Below, one piece after another: positions 12,347 through 12,940 of a DNA stretch of 12,940 bases. The position numbers and the translations under genes are program-made. Positions within the stretch are counted from its first letter, which is position 1. Every line of letters starts with the position of its first letter. Source of the DNA: Rhodospirillales bacterium. Its GTDB lineage: Bacteria > Pseudomonadota > Alphaproteobacteria > Rhodospirillales > Defluviicoccaceae. The DNA lies in the NCBI GenBank assembly GCA_030622775.1, contig JAUXFS010000007.1:1-12940 (forward strand), given 5' to 3'. The notes under the pieces are model-generated. The model saw nothing but the letters and a program-made list of their open reading frames with translations, made no database searches and was not told where the DNA came from.

Positions 12347-12940
12347 CTCTCCGCCGCCGCGGCCGCAGCAGCTTGTAGATCTCCATCACCGCGACCAGGC
12401 CCAGCGCCAGCCCGGCCACCCCCAGCCAGGATTCGAACGAAATCGGCTCGATCCGCAAGACGTCGCGAAGACCCGGGACGTACATGGCGCCGATGTGGAC
12501 GCTCTGGGCGGCGATGACGGCGAGAAACAGGAACCGGTTGGCGCGGAATGGCACCCGGAACGCCGAGCGCCATTCGGAGCGGCAATTGAACACGTGGGCG
12601 TTCTCGAAACACACCATCAGCAGCAGCACCCCGTTGCGCGCCTCGAACTCGGTCCAGCCATGGCCCAGCGCCCAGTCGAAGAACAGGATGCCGACGACGC
12701 CGATGAAGGCGCCGGATACCAGCACCTCCTCGATCATCCGGCGATCGAAGATTGGCTGTTTCGGCGGCCGTGGCGGCTGGTCGAGCACCCCCGGCTCGCC
12801 CTTTTCGAAGGCGAGGGCGACGTGCTGAATGCCGTTGGTGACCAGATTGAGCCACAGCAACTGGGCGGCGAACAGCGGCAGCGGCAGGCCGAAGGCGAAG
12901 GCGAGAAAGAACAGCACGATTTCGGAGGCGCCGGTGCTGA
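12342..12940 (-). CDS. P-type cation-transporting ATPase, C-terminal part (5' end outside window)
   Basis: The frame is open from the window edge to TGA at 12344-12342, giving 198 residues. It starts within STGASEIVLFF (end of M5), passes LLWLNLVTNGIQHVALAFEKGE (M6) and the PPRPPKQPIFDRR loop, and ends with the M7-M10 region and a poly-Arg tail. This is the Cation_ATPase_C domain of type II P-type ATPases. Aligned from memory to SERCA, Glu771 in M5, Asn796 and Thr799 in M6 and Glu908 in M8 are kept, but Asn768 is Gly and Asp800 is Asn. The substrate is therefore uncertain (Ca2+, Na+ or another cation). A GTG at 12917 is internal, not the true start, because the family pattern continues upstream of it. 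It is convergent with atpG. Confidence 0.93.
   Translation of the reverse strand, partial: STGASEIVLFFLAFAFGLPLPLFAAQLLWLNLVTNGIQHVALAFEKGEPGVLDQPPRPPKQPIFDRRMIEEVLVSGAFIGVVGILFFDWALGHGWTEFEARNGVLLLMVCFENAHVFNCRSEWRSAFRVPFRANRFLFLAVIAAQSVHIGAMYVPGLRDVLRIEPISFESWLGVAGLALGLVAVMEIYKLLRPRRRRA

Noticed and set aside
12342..12917. Reading the P-type ATPase fragment as a complete 191-aa gene starting at the GTG 12917
   Set aside because: The family pattern (STGASEI) continues upstream in frame to the window edge, so the gene is cut by the window rather than short.
1..12940. Search for CRISPR arrays, tRNA genes, insertion sequences or attachment sites
   Set aside because: I saw no spaced direct repeats, cloverleaf-forming segment, transposase or integrase; the repeats present are short tandem ones.

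Overview
The window comes from a GC-rich bacterial chromosome. Dense coding, GTG starts, 1-4 nt gene overlaps, an AsmA-family protein opening with the FIDWNDYKDEI motif, and small RSxxF-type proteins suggest an alphaproteobacterium, perhaps Rhodospirillales-like. That placement is inference; no rRNA or other marker gene is present.

Layout. Positions 1-52 look like the last 16 codons of a plus-strand gene, followed by a likely intrinsic terminator. A VOC/PhnB-like protein (minus) and a LysE/RhtB-type exporter (plus) are divergent, with a 33-bp imperfect palindrome between them. The start of the VOC gene carries a 17-bp tandem duplication that appears to create a five-codon leader ORF. Next come two small convergent candidate genes (53 and 74 aa) and an AT-richer intergenic region with a PhaR-like palindrome. 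A large AsmA-family envelope protein (1177 aa, minus) follows; its linker contains an in-frame 15-bp minisatellite.

The main content, 5813-12336, is a complete nine-gene N-type rotary ATPase operon in the order atpD-C-Q-R-B-E-F-A-G (beta, epsilon, AtpQ, AtpR, a, c, b, alpha, gamma). It follows a well-formed sigma70-type promoter with a 17-bp spacer. There is no delta gene; instead the 251-aa b subunit ends in a segment resembling the C-terminal part of delta. The c subunit has a carboxylate in each helix (Glu26 and Glu59), the pair expected for N-ATPases, but lacks part of the classical Na+ ligand set. N-ATPases are a described family that usually occurs beside a housekeeping F-ATPase and is thought to act as an ATP-driven ion pump, so the system is accessory rather than new. 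The details of its c ring, b subunit and leading gene are the parts worth attention.

The 3' end of a convergent P-type cation ATPase gene (M5 onward) closes the window, only 5 nt from atpG. Both stop codons lie inside or touch one small perfect hairpin. Two ATP-driven cation transporters back to back suggest an ion-homeostasis or pH/salt-stress locus, which is inference. I saw no tRNA, rRNA, CRISPR array, insertion sequence or integrase.
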